A stretch of 64,000 bases of DNA from Sulfurospirillum sp001602955 (GCA_001602955.1 LVAC01000014.1:5488-69487), one strand, 5' to 3'; counted from the stretch's first letter, positions 6,985 through 15,937 are shown. Notes: a model not told the origin generated them from the sequence alone. Made by a program: numbers and translations.

Positions 6985-9519
6985 CTATTCCACCTCATCG
7001 GTCGCTCCGGTCTCCTCCGAGAGTAAAGAAGCTTCGTTATTCTCTCCGCCTTCTTCGTCGAGCAATTCCGTCTCTTCGTCTTCTTCTTTCGGACAACGTG
7101 CGATACTGGCTACAACGTCGTTTCCTTCGATCGAAACCACTTTGACGCCGCTTGTGTTACGTCCCGCTTTACGAATCGTTTCCATATCGACGCGAATCAT
7201 TTTACCGCTACTGCTTAATGCCATCAAATCTTTGTCTTCATCCACAATAACGACACCGACTAAATCGGCCGTTTTCGCTGTAAGTTTCATAGCGATGACG
7301 CCTTTTCCGCCGCGATTTTGTAAACGATACTCTTCGGCGGTCGTTCGCTTACCGATACCTTTTTCCGTGACGGTCAATAACTCTTCTTGATCGTTATAAA
7401 TGACTGCCGCACCGACGACGCAATCGTTTTCTTCTTTAAAACGAATTCCCGTAACGCCTCTTGCGGTTCTGCCGATCTCTCGTGCGTCACTAACTTCAAA
7501 ACGGATACACATCCCTTTTTTCGTAACGATAAAGAGGAATTGCGCCTCTTGCGTGACGATTTTTGCGGTTACTAAATTGTCGTCGTCGTCTAAAGTAATC
7601 GCACGTACGCCTACGGAACGAATGTTTTTAAATTCGCTTAAATTCGTACGTTTGATAATACCGTTTTTCGTAAAGAAGGCTAGCGATTTGGTTTCGTCAA
7701 AATCGGTCGTCGGAATAATCGCCATAATTTTTTCTTCGGCTTGAAGCTGAATAAGATTAACGACCGCCTTGCCTTTTGCCGTACGGCTACCTTCTGGGAT
7801 TTTATAGACTTTAAGCCAATAAAGCTGCCCTTTGTCCGTTACGAACATCAGCGTATCGTGCGTATCGGAGACGAAGAAACTTTCGATAAAGTCGTCGTCA
7901 TACGTCGTAACGGCAATTTTGCCTTTTCCGCCGCGTTTTTGTTTTTCGTATTGTTTGAGCGGAACGCGTTTGATGTAACCGCGGTGCGTAATAGTCACGA
8001 CCATCGGCTCGTTCGCGATCAAATCTTCGACGTCGATGTCGTCGTAGTCGTCTACGATTTCGGTAATTCGTTTGGATTTGAATTTGTCTTTAAGCTCGAT
8101 CAACTCTTCTTTAATCAAATCGTTTAATAACGCTTCGCTGCGTAAAATATCGCTTAAACGTTGAATCTCTTTGAGCAATTCGGCCAATTCGTTTTCAATT
8201 TTATCGCGTTCCAAGCCTGTTAAGCGTTGTAAGCGCATATCTAAAATCGCACCCGCTTGGACTTCGCTTAAGTGAAAACGCTCGATTAAGCCCTCTTTCG
8301 CACTTTTCGTATCGGCACTGCCTTTAATTAGCGCTATGATTTCGTCGATGTTGTCAAGCGCGATTTTCAGACCTTCTAAAATATGCGCTTTGGCTTTGGC
8401 TTTTTCAAGATCGAAAATCGTACGTCGGATAATGACCGTCTTTCTGTGACGTAAAAAGAGTTGCAGTAACTCGATAAGCGTAAAAATTTTTGGCTCTTTA
8501 TTGTAAATCGCCAACAAAATAACGCCAAACGTTACTTCCATATTCGTCGATTTGTAGAGGTTGTTCAAAACAATGTCGCTCATCGCTTCGCGTTTAAGTT
8601 CGATTACCAAACGAATACCGTCGCGATCGCTTTCGTCTCGGATCTCGCTGATGCCTTCGATCATCTTCTCTTTCACGAGGGCTACGATTTGCTCGATCAA
8701 ACGGACTTTATTGACTTGATAGGGTAGTTCGTCTAGGACGATAATGTCTTTGTTGCCTTTTTTTTCGATATGCGTCTTAGCACGAATTCTCACGCGACCT
8801 CGTCCGGTGCGATACGCTTCGATGATACCTTTTTTACCGAAAATGATACCGCTGGTCGGGAAATCGGGACCTTTGATAAATTCCATGATCTCTTCAAGCG
8901 TGGCTTCGGGATTGTCGATGAGCAACAAAAGACCGTCTAAGAGTTCGTCCAAACAGTGAGGAGGGATATTGGTCGCCATACCGACGGCAATACCGCTAGA
9001 GCCGTTTAGCAGCAAGTTAGGAACGCGACTGGGCAAAACGTCCGGTTCGACCATACTGTCGTCATAGTTCGGTACGAAATCGACCGTATCTTTATCAAGG
9101 TCGCGTAAAAGTTCTTCCGCAAGCGGTGTCATACGCGCTTCGGTATAACGCATCGCCGCCGCGTTATCACCATCGATAGAACCGAAGTTTCCTTGCCCAT
9201 CGACCATCGGAATACGCATCGAAAAGGGTTGCGCCATACGAACCAGCGCATCGTAAACCGCCGTATCGCCGTGCGGGTGATACTTACCGATAACGTCGCC
9301 CACGATACGTGCCGACTTTTTATACGGACTTCGAGACGATACCGCCAAATCGTTCATCGCGTATAAAATACGTCGGTGAACCGGTTTGAGACCATCTCTA
9401 GCATCGGGAAGCGCACGCCCGATAATAACGCTCATCGAGTAATCGAGGTAACTCGTTTTAATCGACTCTTCGATGTTAATCGTTTTAATATCTTGGTTGG
9501 CATCAAAAATAGTATCCAT
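6985..9519 (-). CDS. gyrA: DNA gyrase subunit A
   Basis: GyrA is the breakage-reunion subunit of DNA gyrase, which introduces negative supercoils with GyrB. Its 844 residues cover the whole family length. The catalytic tyrosine is Y125 in AAAMRYTEAR. The quinolone region reads GDTAVYD with T86 and D90, the normal susceptible residues in Campylobacter numbering. The GyrA box is seen as QKRGGKG, needed for DNA wrapping, and beta-pinwheel repeats fill the C-terminal third. The C-terminal tail after about residue 815 is very acidic (EEDEETELLDEEGGEN), as in other gyrases. The promoter lies next to a transposase unit. Confidence 0.98.
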   Translation of the reverse strand: MDTIFDANQDIKTINIEESIKTSYLDYSMSVIIGRALPDARDGLKPVHRRILYAMNDLAVSSRSPYKKSARIVGDVIGKYHPHGDTAVYDALVRMAQPFSMRIPMVDGQGNFGSIDGDNAAAMRYTEARMTPLAEELLRDLDKDTVDFVPNYDDSMVEPDVLPSRVPNLLLNGSSGIAVGMATNIPPHCLDELLDGLLLLIDNPEATLEEIMEFIKGPDFPTSGIIFGKKGIIEAYRTGRGRVRIRAKTHIEKKGNKDIIVLDELPYQVNKVRLIEQIVALVKEKMIEGISEIRDESDRDGIRLVIELKREAMSDIVLNNLYKSTNMEVTFGVILLAIYNKEPKIFTLIELLQLFLRHRKTVIIRRTIFDLEKAKAKAHILEGLKIALDNIDEIIALIKGSADTKSAKEGLIERFHLSEVQAGAILDMRLQRLTGLERDKIENELAELLKEIQRLSDILRSEALLNDLIKEELIELKDKFKSKRITEIVDDYDDIDVEDLIANEPMVVTITHRGYIKRVPLKQYEKQKRGGKGKIAVTTYDDDFIESFFVSDTHDTLMFVTDKGQLYWLKVYKIPEGSRTAKGKAVVNLIQLQAEEKIMAIIPTTDFDETKSLAFFTKNGIIKRTNLSEFKNIRSVGVRAITLDDDDNLVTAKIVTQEAQFLFIVTKKGMCIRFEVSDAREIGRTARGVTGIRFKEENDCVVGAAVIYNDQEELLTVTEKGIGKRTTAEEYRLQNRGGKGVIAMKLTAKTADLVGVVIVDEDKDLMALSSSGKMIRVDMETIRKAGRNTSGVKVVSIEGNDVVASIARCPKEEDEETELLDEEGGENNEASLLSEETGATDEVE

Positions 9520-9548
9520 TCATTAACCTTACAATATAAATTAATTTG

Positions 9549-9577
9549 ATTATACTTTACTTTTCTTTTGTTTTCCA
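9549..9577 (-). promoter_or_regulatory. Probable gyrA promoter
   Basis: On the minus strand TATAAT lies at 9549-9554, about 30 bases before the gyrA ATG, with a poor -35 (TGGAAA, 9572-9577) 17 bases upstream. The end of the transposase unit begins at 9580, only a few bases further, so any older upstream control DNA has been displaced. Confidence 0.5.
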
Positions 9578-9579
9578 TA

Positions 9580-9606
9580 GGGGTCAGGGCTAAACTTTTA
9601 ACTTTT
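9580..9606 (+). repeat. RAYT left terminal inverted repeat
   Basis: Pairs with 10397-10423 (26 of 27 positions). It lies 61 bp upstream of the gyrA start codon and includes the transposase stop codon at 9598-9600. Confidence 0.88.
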
Positions 9607-10356
9607 GAGGATTTTGCTCACTCCTGCAACGCTTAAAAGCAAATACCGTGCAATTTCACTTTTACTGTAACCGTCCGCATAAGCTTTTTTGATAGCATCG
9701 TTACGTTCTGTTTTATGAGCCGCATAGGCAAAATGGGTCGTAAGCTCTTTGACATGTAAAGCGACAATCGCATTGTCTTCTTTTTTGTACCGCGTACGAT
9801 GAAACCGTTCGATCGAAGAACGCTCGTTATCGCTTAAAGGAATTGCCAATAAGTTAAACAACTCCCCCGTAGGATAGTTTCTCAGAACAAAGGAATTTTG
9901 CAAAAACGCAGGAATCGCATCTTTTAAAATCGCATAAGTGGCGCAATAAGGATAAAGACCTATTTTAGAACTTATTCCGGCTTTAACGGGATTGTTTTCG
10001 ATGTATTTGAACAATGTCAAAAGATAGTTTTCATCCAAGACGTACCACGACTTGAAGCGATCTTGCCATAGATGTCCTACGCGATTATGCCGCTTGTTAA
10101 AATACGAAGCGTACTGCGAGTTGAGCTGACGCATCGCCGAGGAGAGATTTTCACGCTTGTTTTCAACCAAAAGGTGGTAATGATTGTCCATCAGACAAAA
10201 CGCATGAATGTTGAGTTTGAACTCACGCGCGATACTTGCCATCAGCTCAATAAACTTCACTTTATCGTTTTCGTCTTCAAAAACATTGCTTTTGGCAACG
10301 CCTCGGTTGTACACATGATGGTAGCCTAAATTTTCAATACGTAATCTTCGCGGCAT
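9598..10356 (-). CDS. Y1 (REP-associated) transposase
   Basis: The 252-residue protein belongs to the HUH/Y1 transposases related to IS200 TnpA. The N-terminus HHVYNRGVAK is the first family block. The metal-binding HUH motif is MDNHYHLLVE at about residues 55-65, and FKYIENNPVKAG is the block that carries the third conserved region. A C-terminal helix-turn-helix-like end (KSEIARYLLLSVAGVSKIL) may bind the terminal repeats. The reading frame is intact, so the protein may be functional. Whether it moves its own ends or acts on REP-like repeats elsewhere cannot be judged from one copy. Confidence 0.92.
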   Translation of the reverse strand: MPRRLRIENLGYHHVYNRGVAKSNVFEDENDKVKFIELMASIAREFKLNIHAFCLMDNHYHLLVENKRENLSSAMRQLNSQYASYFNKRHNRVGHLWQDRFKSWYVLDENYLLTLFKYIENNPVKAGISSKIGLYPYCATYAILKDAIPAFLQNSFVLRNYPTGELFNLLAIPLSDNERSSIERFHRTRYKKEDNAIVALHVKELTTHFAYAAHKTERNDAIKKAYADGYSKSEIARYLLLSVAGVSKILKS

Positions 10357-10396
10357 AATGACTCTTTTTTTGCTAAAATTATAACACGAAACGCTA

Positions 10397-10423
10397 AAAA
10401 GTAAAAAGTTTAGCCCTGACCCC
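10397..10423 (-). repeat. RAYT right terminal inverted repeat
   Basis: Pairs with 9580-9606. It ends 16 bp before the start codon of the following small membrane-protein gene, so that gene has little room for a promoter of its own outside the unit. Confidence 0.88.
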
Positions 10424-10439
10424 TTTTGAAAGAAAACCG

Positions 10440-10925
10440 ATGAATGAAACCGTTTTAAAAGTCGTGGTTATTATAGCGATCTTAATGATGTTTGTGCTTC
10501 TTTATACGACCGGTATTGCCTTTGTATTGAACCACTCGACGACCGGCACGCTTTTTGGGCACAAACTTGCCGCATTGATTATTCTTATTCTCTTGGGCAT
10601 TCACGCGTATTTGCGACGCTGTACGATTCGAAGGCTTTTACAAGAGTGTATCGCTATCGCGCGTAACAAGCACATTCGCCATGAAGATAATGTCGAATTT
10701 TTAATCCGTAATACTAAAAATCAATCGTTTCAAGAGCTCTGTACGTGGTTTGGTTGCGATGCTTCTTTGCTGCGGCAAAAGCTCTTAGAAAATCACGTTC
10801 TCATCCAACGTACGGAAGATTCTCTCAAAACCATTGCCAAAGAGAACGATAAAGATTTGTATGAAATTTTTTTGCTGATGATAAAGCTACATGTAGAGCA
10901 AAAAAACGCCCCTTGTGAAGATTGA
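10440..10925 (+). CDS. Small DUF4405-like membrane protein with haem-ligand-like histidine pair
   Basis: I do not know a named family member, but this 161-residue protein is clearly related to the larger protein at 14816. It has two membrane helices (about residues 8-30 and 41-58). The second carries H41 and H55, 14 residues apart, the spacing of haem-b ligands in cytochrome b helices. The cytoplasmic tail holds one helical module (about residues 98-150, LCTWFGCDASLL to TIAKENDKDLYEIFLLM) that occurs twice in the paralogue. The start lies just outside a transposase unit. A role in membrane electron transfer or redox sensing is inference. Confidence 0.6.
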   Translation: MNETVLKVVVIIAILMMFVLLYTTGIAFVLNHSTTGTLFGHKLAALIILILLGIHAYLRRCTIRRLLQECIAIARNKHIRHEDNVEFLIRNTKNQSFQELCTWFGCDASLLRQKLLENHVLIQRTEDSLKTIAKENDKDLYEIFLLMIKLHVEQKNAPCED

Positions 10926-10981
10926 CTCGCTTTTAAGCAGATTATTACTATGATTAAAAATAAAATTAAAGGACATGTATA

Positions 10982-11257
10982 ATGAAAAAGTTAATACCGA
11001 TACTATTATTAAACTCAATGATGTTTGGATGGGATTGTAGTTACGTCACCAACTCAGCCAAAGTATCGGACGATCTAATATGCCGAAGAGCCGCTTATCT
11101 TGAGACATCGATCCATACGGACAACTACCGAGATAACACAAGTTTTAGCGTCTCTCAATTAAAAAATGAAAAACATAGCGAAGTTGTACAACTTTTAATG
11201 CAAGAAGCCGAAACATGTTTCACTTCGTGTATGAAAGCATTAAAATCACGAAAATAA
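10982..11257 (+). CDS. Small secreted cysteine-containing protein, unknown
   Basis: I do not recognise this 91-residue protein. It starts with a signal peptide (MKKLIPILLLNSMMFG) and has four cysteines in the mature part (CSYV, ICRR, TCFTSC), which could form two disulfides in the periplasm. It follows the small membrane-protein gene by 56 bp and is followed by a hairpin with a T-run, so the two may form a short operon. Confidence 0.55.
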   Translation: MKKLIPILLLNSMMFGWDCSYVTNSAKVSDDLICRRAAYLETSIHTDNYRDNTSFSVSQLKNEKHSEVVQLLMQEAETCFTSCMKALKSRK

Positions 11258-11267
11258 AAGCTCTTTC

Positions 11268-11304
11268 AAGACGATTGGGTGCGTACGCCTCCGGTCGTCT
11301 TTTC
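11268..11304 (+). terminator. Probable terminator after the small secreted gene
   Basis: AAGACGA (11268-11274) pairs with TCGTCTT (11295-11301), and the loop holds the palindrome GCGTACGC. A short T-run follows (TTTT to 11303). It lies 10 bases past the stop of the preceding gene and before the convergent comF gene. Confidence 0.55.
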
Positions 11305-11339
11305 CTATCAACGCACGCTTTCAACTCCAAACTTCGTAT

Positions 11340-11912
11340 TTACCCCTCTTTGGCATCTGCCAACACCAGCGCAAACAAAACATTGATACCGTGCTTTTTG
11401 AGTGTCTCATGCGCCTCTTCCAACGTACTTCCCGTGGTCACAATATCGTCGATCAAAATAGCGTCTATTGCATCTTTACATGTAACACTAAAATCGCGTT
11501 TATGCGCTTGTCTGAAAGCTCTGCTTTTGCCCGAATAACTCTCATAATTTTGCGCTCGTAAACTTCCGTACAACGGTGTTAAAAAAGGGTGGGTTGCTTT
11601 GGCTAAGATCGCGCTGTGCGAATAGCCGTGCCTCACATGATCATCGACGGGAACGGCACAAATGCCGTTTGGAAGTTCAAAGGTTTTTAAAAACTCAAAA
11701 AACGTATGCTTCCCCAGTTGTGCGAAAATCTTTGCGCCGATGTAGGTATGTTTGGTATGAAGCAGTGGAGCAATATCAGAATAGTTGTAAAAAGAGTAGA
11801 CCTTAAGTCCGCTCGGTAAAATTCGAAAAGCAGGCATTGGGGCTAAAAGGGTTTGCAGACATGTTTTACAAATCGGTTGCCAACTGAGTTTTAAACAAAG
11901 ATGGCAACGCAT
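11340..11912 (-). CDS. comF: ComF family protein
   Basis: ComF proteins are needed for natural transformation, probably helping single-stranded DNA across the inner membrane; they resemble phosphoribosyltransferases. The 190-residue protein has an N-terminal zinc-finger-like pattern (CHLC and CKTC at residues 3-19) and a phosphoribosyltransferase motif, AILIDDIVTTGSTLEEA, near residue 150. It follows lepA by 12 bases in the order prs-lepA-comF. Its presence supports competence, which matters for the over-represented ACATGTAA word; one copy of that word lies immediately before the start codon and another inside the gene (VTCK). Confidence 0.85.
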   Translation of the reverse strand: MRCHLCLKLSWQPICKTCLQTLLAPMPAFRILPSGLKVYSFYNYSDIAPLLHTKHTYIGAKIFAQLGKHTFFEFLKTFELPNGICAVPVDDHVRHGYSHSAILAKATHPFLTPLYGSLRAQNYESYSGKSRAFRQAHKRDFSVTCKDAIDAILIDDIVTTGSTLEEAHETLKKHGINVLFALVLADAKEG

Positions 11913-11924
11913 GACATGTAAGGA

Positions 11925-13718
11925 TCAATCGATTTTAAGAATGGTCAAAAACGCTTCTTGCGGGAGTTGGACTTTCCCGATCGATTTCATACGCTTTTTG
12001 CCCTCTTTTTGTTTTTCCAATAACTTTCGTTTTCGGGTAATATCGCCTCCGTAACATTTTGCCGTGACGTTTTTTCCCATGGATTTGACGGTCTCTCTGG
12101 CAATAACTTTGTTTCCGATGCTCGCTTGAATCGCCACTTCGAAAAGTTGGCGTGGCACGATCTCTTTCATCGCTTTGACAAAGTCACGTCCTCTACTTTG
12201 CGCGCTGATGCGAGGCACGATAATCGAAAGGGCATCCACGACTTCGCCCGCCACCAAGACGTCGAGTTTGACAAGATCGCCCGCTTGATAGCCGATCGGC
12301 TCGTAATCAAAACTCGCGTATCCTTTGCTGACCGACTTGAGCTTATCGTAAAAATCCATCACGATTTCATTGAGCGGAATCTCATACTCCAAAAGCACGC
12401 GCTCGGGACTCAAATAGTCCATCTTTTTTTGAAGCCCGCGTTTGTTGTTCATCAAAATGATAATATTGCCTAAAAATTCACTCGGCGTTAAAACGGTTGC
12501 TTTGACGTAAGGCTCTTGAATCTCTTCGATCTCGTTAACCGGCGGTAATTCGCTGGGATTTTGAATATCCAAGCTCGTACCTTTGGTTGTAACGACTTTA
12601 TAGGTAACGGTCGGTGCGGTGGCGATCAAATCAAGATCAAACTCCCGCTCCAAACGCTCTTTGATGACTTCCATATGCAAAAGTCCCAAAAAGCCGACGC
12701 GAAAGCCAAAGCCAAGGGCGGCAGAGGTTTCAGGCTCGTATGAGATGCTTGAGTCATTGAGTTTGAGTTTATCAAGCGCGTCTCTAAGTTCTTCAAATCT
12801 ATCGGTTTCAATCGGATAAAGTCCGGCAAAAACGAACTGTTTGACTTGTTTAAAGCCGCCGACCGCTTCGGCAGTTTTGCGTTTGGCATCGGTAATCGTA
12901 TCACCGACTTGGACGTCACCGACGTTTTTCAGACCCAAAACGACGATACCCACTTCACCCGTTTTAATTTCGTTCGTTTTTTGCATCGCCAAAGGGTGCG
13001 GATACATCAGGTTCAACACTTCGTGTTTTTTACCCGTTCCCATAACGTAAACTTCCTGTCCCTTGACGATCGTCCCGTCGTAAACGCGTACCAAAGCCAA
13101 CGCTCCCAAATAGTTGTCAAACCAGCTATCGTAGATCAGTGCTTTGGTCGGGGCATTTTCATCGCCCGTAGGTGCGGGAATACGATCGACGATACGATCT
13201 AAAAGTTCGCGAATACCGATGCCGCTTTTAGCACTCACATTCAAAGATTCGGAACAATCCAGTCCGATCGTATGCTCGATCTCGTCTTTCACGCGTTCCG
13301 GATCGGCGGCGGGAAGGTCAATTTTATTAATGACGGGAATAATTTCTAAATTATGTTCGATTGCGATGTAAACGTTGGCAATCGTTTGCGCCTCGACACC
13401 TTGGCTTGCATCGACCACTAAAAGGGCACCGTCGCTCGATGCCAAGGAACGGCTGACTTCATACGAAAAATCCACGTGACCCGGAGTGTCGATCAGATTT
13501 AGGATATAAGGCTGTCCGTCTTTGACGTAAGTCAGACGCACGCTTTGCGCTTTGATAGTAATACCGCGTTCTTTTTCGATATCCATCGTGTCCATCATTT
13601 GCGAGCTCATTTCGCGTTCGCTGACCGCACCGCATTCTTGAATCAGACGATCGGCTAAAGTACTCTTACCGTGATCGATATGGGCAATGATTGAAAAGTT
13701 TCGAATACGACTCTGCAT
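11925..13718 (-). CDS. lepA: Elongation factor 4 (LepA GTPase)
   Basis: LepA (EF4) is a ribosome-binding GTPase that aids translation under stress and ribosome assembly. The 597-residue protein has all GTPase motifs: AHIDHGKST (G1), DTPGHVDF (G3) and NKIDLP (G4). The LepA-specific C-terminal domain ends in RKRKLLEKQKEGKKRMK followed by the usual IGKVQLPQEAF. The start codon overlaps the prs stop as TAATG, so translation is coupled. It carries no oddities. Confidence 0.98.
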   Translation of the reverse strand: MQSRIRNFSIIAHIDHGKSTLADRLIQECGAVSEREMSSQMMDTMDIEKERGITIKAQSVRLTYVKDGQPYILNLIDTPGHVDFSYEVSRSLASSDGALLVVDASQGVEAQTIANVYIAIEHNLEIIPVINKIDLPAADPERVKDEIEHTIGLDCSESLNVSAKSGIGIRELLDRIVDRIPAPTGDENAPTKALIYDSWFDNYLGALALVRVYDGTIVKGQEVYVMGTGKKHEVLNLMYPHPLAMQKTNEIKTGEVGIVVLGLKNVGDVQVGDTITDAKRKTAEAVGGFKQVKQFVFAGLYPIETDRFEELRDALDKLKLNDSSISYEPETSAALGFGFRVGFLGLLHMEVIKERLEREFDLDLIATAPTVTYKVVTTKGTSLDIQNPSELPPVNEIEEIQEPYVKATVLTPSEFLGNIIILMNNKRGLQKKMDYLSPERVLLEYEIPLNEIVMDFYDKLKSVSKGYASFDYEPIGYQAGDLVKLDVLVAGEVVDALSIIVPRISAQSRGRDFVKAMKEIVPRQLFEVAIQASIGNKVIARETVKSMGKNVTAKCYGGDITRKRKLLEKQKEGKKRMKSIGKVQLPQEAFLTILKID

Positions 13719-14647
13719 TAAATAAACAATCCGTTGACGCTTTCGTTATGGTACACGCGACGAATCACTTCGGCAAAAACCGGAGCAACGCTGAGCACTT
13801 TAATTTTTTCGTTTGCTTCTTTGAGAGGAATCGTATCGGTAACGATCAGTTCGTCCAACTCGCCTTTAGTGATTCGCTCATACGCAGGACCGCTCAAAAC
13901 CGCATGCGTACAACATGCCATCACGCTTGTAGCACCCCTTTTTTTGAGCACTTCCGCCGCTTTGACGATCGTTCCCGCCGTATCAATCATATCGTCGACT
14001 AAAATGACGTCTTTACCGTTCACGTCGCCGATAATATTCATCACTTCCGATTCGTTAGCGCGTTCTCGACGTTTATCGACGATGACCATATCGACGCCTA
14101 AGAGTTTAGCAAAACTACGCGCTCGCGCAACGCCGCCGATGTCGGGACTTGCGATAATAGGGCTTTTAAGGTTTTTCGCTTTAACGTAGTCGTTGAAGAC
14201 AATAGAGCCGTAAAGGTTATCGACGGGAATATCGAAGAAACCTTGGATTTGTCCGGCATGAAGATCGATCGTGACAACGCGGTCGATTCCCGCCGTTTGC
14301 ATCATATTGGCAACGAGTTTTGCCGTAATCGGAACACGCGGTGCGGCTTTTCTGTCTTGTCTGGCATAACCGAAATAAGGAACGACCGCCGTAATACTGT
14401 TCGCAGAACTACGTCGTAACGCATCCGTCAAAATCAATAACTCCATTAAATTCACATTGGCCGGAGCACATGTAGGTTGAATGATAAAAACATCTTTCCC
14501 GCGAACGCTTTCGCTGATCTGTACGCTAATCTCACCGTCACTAAAACGTTTGATTTCAGCCGCCGACAAAGGGAGAGAAAGGTGTTTGGCAACGCGTTTA
14601 GCGAACTCGGGATTCGCCGTTCCGGCAAAGACTTTGTAGCCTCTCAT
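13718..14647 (-). CDS. prs: Ribose-phosphate pyrophosphokinase
   Basis: Prs makes phosphoribosyl pyrophosphate from ribose 5-phosphate and ATP for nucleotide, histidine and NAD synthesis. The 309-residue protein has the family motifs GKDVFIIQPTCAP, VVPYFGYARQDRK, the metal-binding DLHAGQIQGFF and the PRPP loop ILVDDMIDTAGTI. It heads the prs-lepA-comF operon. Its upstream region is shared with the divergent haem-ligand-like gene at 14816 and holds tandem regulator boxes. Confidence 0.98.
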   Translation of the reverse strand: MRGYKVFAGTANPEFAKRVAKHLSLPLSAAEIKRFSDGEISVQISESVRGKDVFIIQPTCAPANVNLMELLILTDALRRSSANSITAVVPYFGYARQDRKAAPRVPITAKLVANMMQTAGIDRVVTIDLHAGQIQGFFDIPVDNLYGSIVFNDYVKAKNLKSPIIASPDIGGVARARSFAKLLGVDMVIVDKRRERANESEVMNIIGDVNGKDVILVDDMIDTAGTIVKAAEVLKKRGATSVMACCTHAVLSGPAYERITKGELDELIVTDTIPLKEANEKIKVLSVAPVFAEVIRRVYHNESVNGLFI

Positions 14648-14699
14648 AGTTGTGTATCCTTTAGCATCAAAAAAGTGTTTTATTCTATCTCAAAGGGAC

Positions 14700-14763
14700 T
14701 TAAGAAAGCGTTAAGATTAAATTTTGCCGCATTAACATTTGCTTAACACTTTCATGCCATACT
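14700..14763 (+). promoter_or_regulatory. Tandem 11-bp direct-repeat boxes and promoter
   Basis: Two pairs of boxes repeat every 11 bp: TTAAGA at 14700 and 14711, and TTAACA at 14732 and 14743. The second pair reads TTAACAT-N4-TTAACAC and lies 8 bp before a -10-like CATACT (14758-14763). Direct half-sites spaced 11 bp are typical of OmpR/PhoB-type response regulators. The same layout occurs at 46013 and 60687. Confidence 0.55.
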
Positions 14764-14815
14764 TTCAAAAGAGTTGTTGTAAAACTTTCTCTAATTATCC
14801 TGATCGGAGTTATTT

Positions 14816-15643
14816 ATGATTCGTTTACGCCGTTTGACCTCTTTATGTGTCGCTTTTTCGTTCTTAGCGATGAGTTATACAGGAATTTTGCTTTTTATCG
14901 CACCCAAAGGTCGTGTCGCTTACTGGACGGATTGGCATCTTTTAGGCTTGGATAAAACGCAATACACGAACTTACATGTCAGCTTTATGATTCTTTTTTT
15001 AATAGGCTCGGTCGTACATATCTACTTGAACGTACCGGCGTTACTGAGTTACCTTAAAACAAAAGCATCGACGTTTTCGTTTTTTAATAAAGAGCTGTTG
15101 CTCGCATTGGCATTCAATCTTTTCTTTTGGATCGGAACGCTCTATTTTTGGCAACCTTTTGATGCTTTTTTGGACTTTTCCGATCAGCTTAAAAACTCTT
15201 GGGAGCAAAAAGCGGATTCAAAAGCACCTTACGGTCATGCCGAACTTTCAAGCCTAGAAGAGTTTGCGATGCGTACCGGCACACCGCTTTCCCAGCTGGT
15301 GCAAACCTTAACCGATGCACAGCTTAAAGCCGTCGATCCTTCCAAACGTATTATCGATATTGCACAATCAAACGGTTACTCGCCCGCACAAATGTTCGGC
15401 TTGATGGCAAAACAAAAAACTGCTTCGTCATCGTTACAAGAAGGCGGCGGATACGGTCGATTAAGCCTTGCAGAGGCTTCCAAACGCCAAGGATTTTCGC
15501 TACCGCGTGCTCTTGTTTTTCTTCGCGAAAAAGGATTTGACGCACGTGAGACATCGACACTCAAAGAGATTTCGGAGGCACTCAATACTAAACCTATGAT
15601 GCTCTTAGAGCAACTTAAAACGCTAGAAAAGGATTCCCAATGA
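14816..15643 (+). CDS. DUF4405-like membrane protein with histidine pair and helical repeats
   Basis: The 275-residue protein has about three membrane helices (residues 8-30, 54-75 and 92-112). The second carries H54 and H68, a haem-ligand-like spacing shared with the paralogue at 10440. After a short linker it has two copies of a helical module of about 50 residues (from about 150, LEEFAMRTGTPLSQLVQTL, and about 220, LAEASKRQGFSLPRALVFL). It overlaps the following EF-hand gene by 4 bases (ATGA). Upstream tandem boxes suggest control by a response regulator. DUF4405 members are often linked to electron-transport genes; the precise job is unknown. Confidence 0.65.
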   Translation: MIRLRRLTSLCVAFSFLAMSYTGILLFIAPKGRVAYWTDWHLLGLDKTQYTNLHVSFMILFLIGSVVHIYLNVPALLSYLKTKASTFSFFNKELLLALAFNLFFWIGTLYFWQPFDAFLDFSDQLKNSWEQKADSKAPYGHAELSSLEEFAMRTGTPLSQLVQTLTDAQLKAVDPSKRIIDIAQSNGYSPAQMFGLMAKQKTASSSLQEGGGYGRLSLAEASKRQGFSLPRALVFLREKGFDARETSTLKEISEALNTKPMMLLEQLKTLEKDSQ

Positions 15644-15936
15644 AACGTTTTTTATGGCTATGCGCCTTTGCCTCTTTACTCTTAGCAGCCGATACGACGC
15701 GAGGACCGATGAGTTTTGACGATTTCGATACTAACAAAGACGGAACACTTACGCAAGAAGAGTTTGATGCGGCAAAAGCGCAACGTATGAGTGCAAGAGC
15801 CCAAGCGGGCGGAGGCATGAAAAATGCGGCGGATGCTCCCGATTTTGCTTATTTTGATATCAATCACGACGGGAAAGTGACCAAAGACGAGTTTCGTCAA
15901 AAGCAGTTGGAACGGCTTAAAAATAGACGTAATTAA
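15640..15936 (+). CDS. Secreted EF-hand protein
   Basis: The 98-residue protein has a signal peptide (residues 1-16, LLLAADT) and two EF-hand loops: DTNKDGTLTQEE at about residues 29-40 and DINHDGKVTKDE at about 73-84. Both have the Asp, Asn/Asp and Glu positions for calcium. It should be periplasmic. Its start overlaps the end of the haem-ligand-like membrane protein, so the two are translationally coupled and probably work together. A terminator follows directly. Confidence 0.85.
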   Translation: MKRFLWLCAFASLLLAADTTRGPMSFDDFDTNKDGTLTQEEFDAAKAQRMSARAQAGGGMKNAADAPDFAYFDINHDGKVTKDEFRQKQLERLKNRRN

Positions 15937-15937
15937 C

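Larger units (their letters stand above)
9580..10423. mobile_element. REP-associated tyrosine transposase (RAYT) unit
   Basis: An 844-bp unit is bounded by inverted repeats of 27 bp at 9580-9606 and 10397-10423 that match at 26 positions. The outer 20 bases, GGGGTCAGGGCTAAACTTTT and its complement, are identical. A single Y1 transposase gene lies inside, and its stop codon falls within the left repeat. I see no obvious target duplication. Such units are usually single-copy and domesticated; the GGGGTCAGG-type end is widespread among solitary Y1 transposases. Confidence 0.88.

Noticed and set aside
7000..9300. Possible quinolone-resistance change in gyrA
   Set aside because: Positions 86 and 90 read Thr and Asp, the usual susceptible residues in this group. 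No change is seen.
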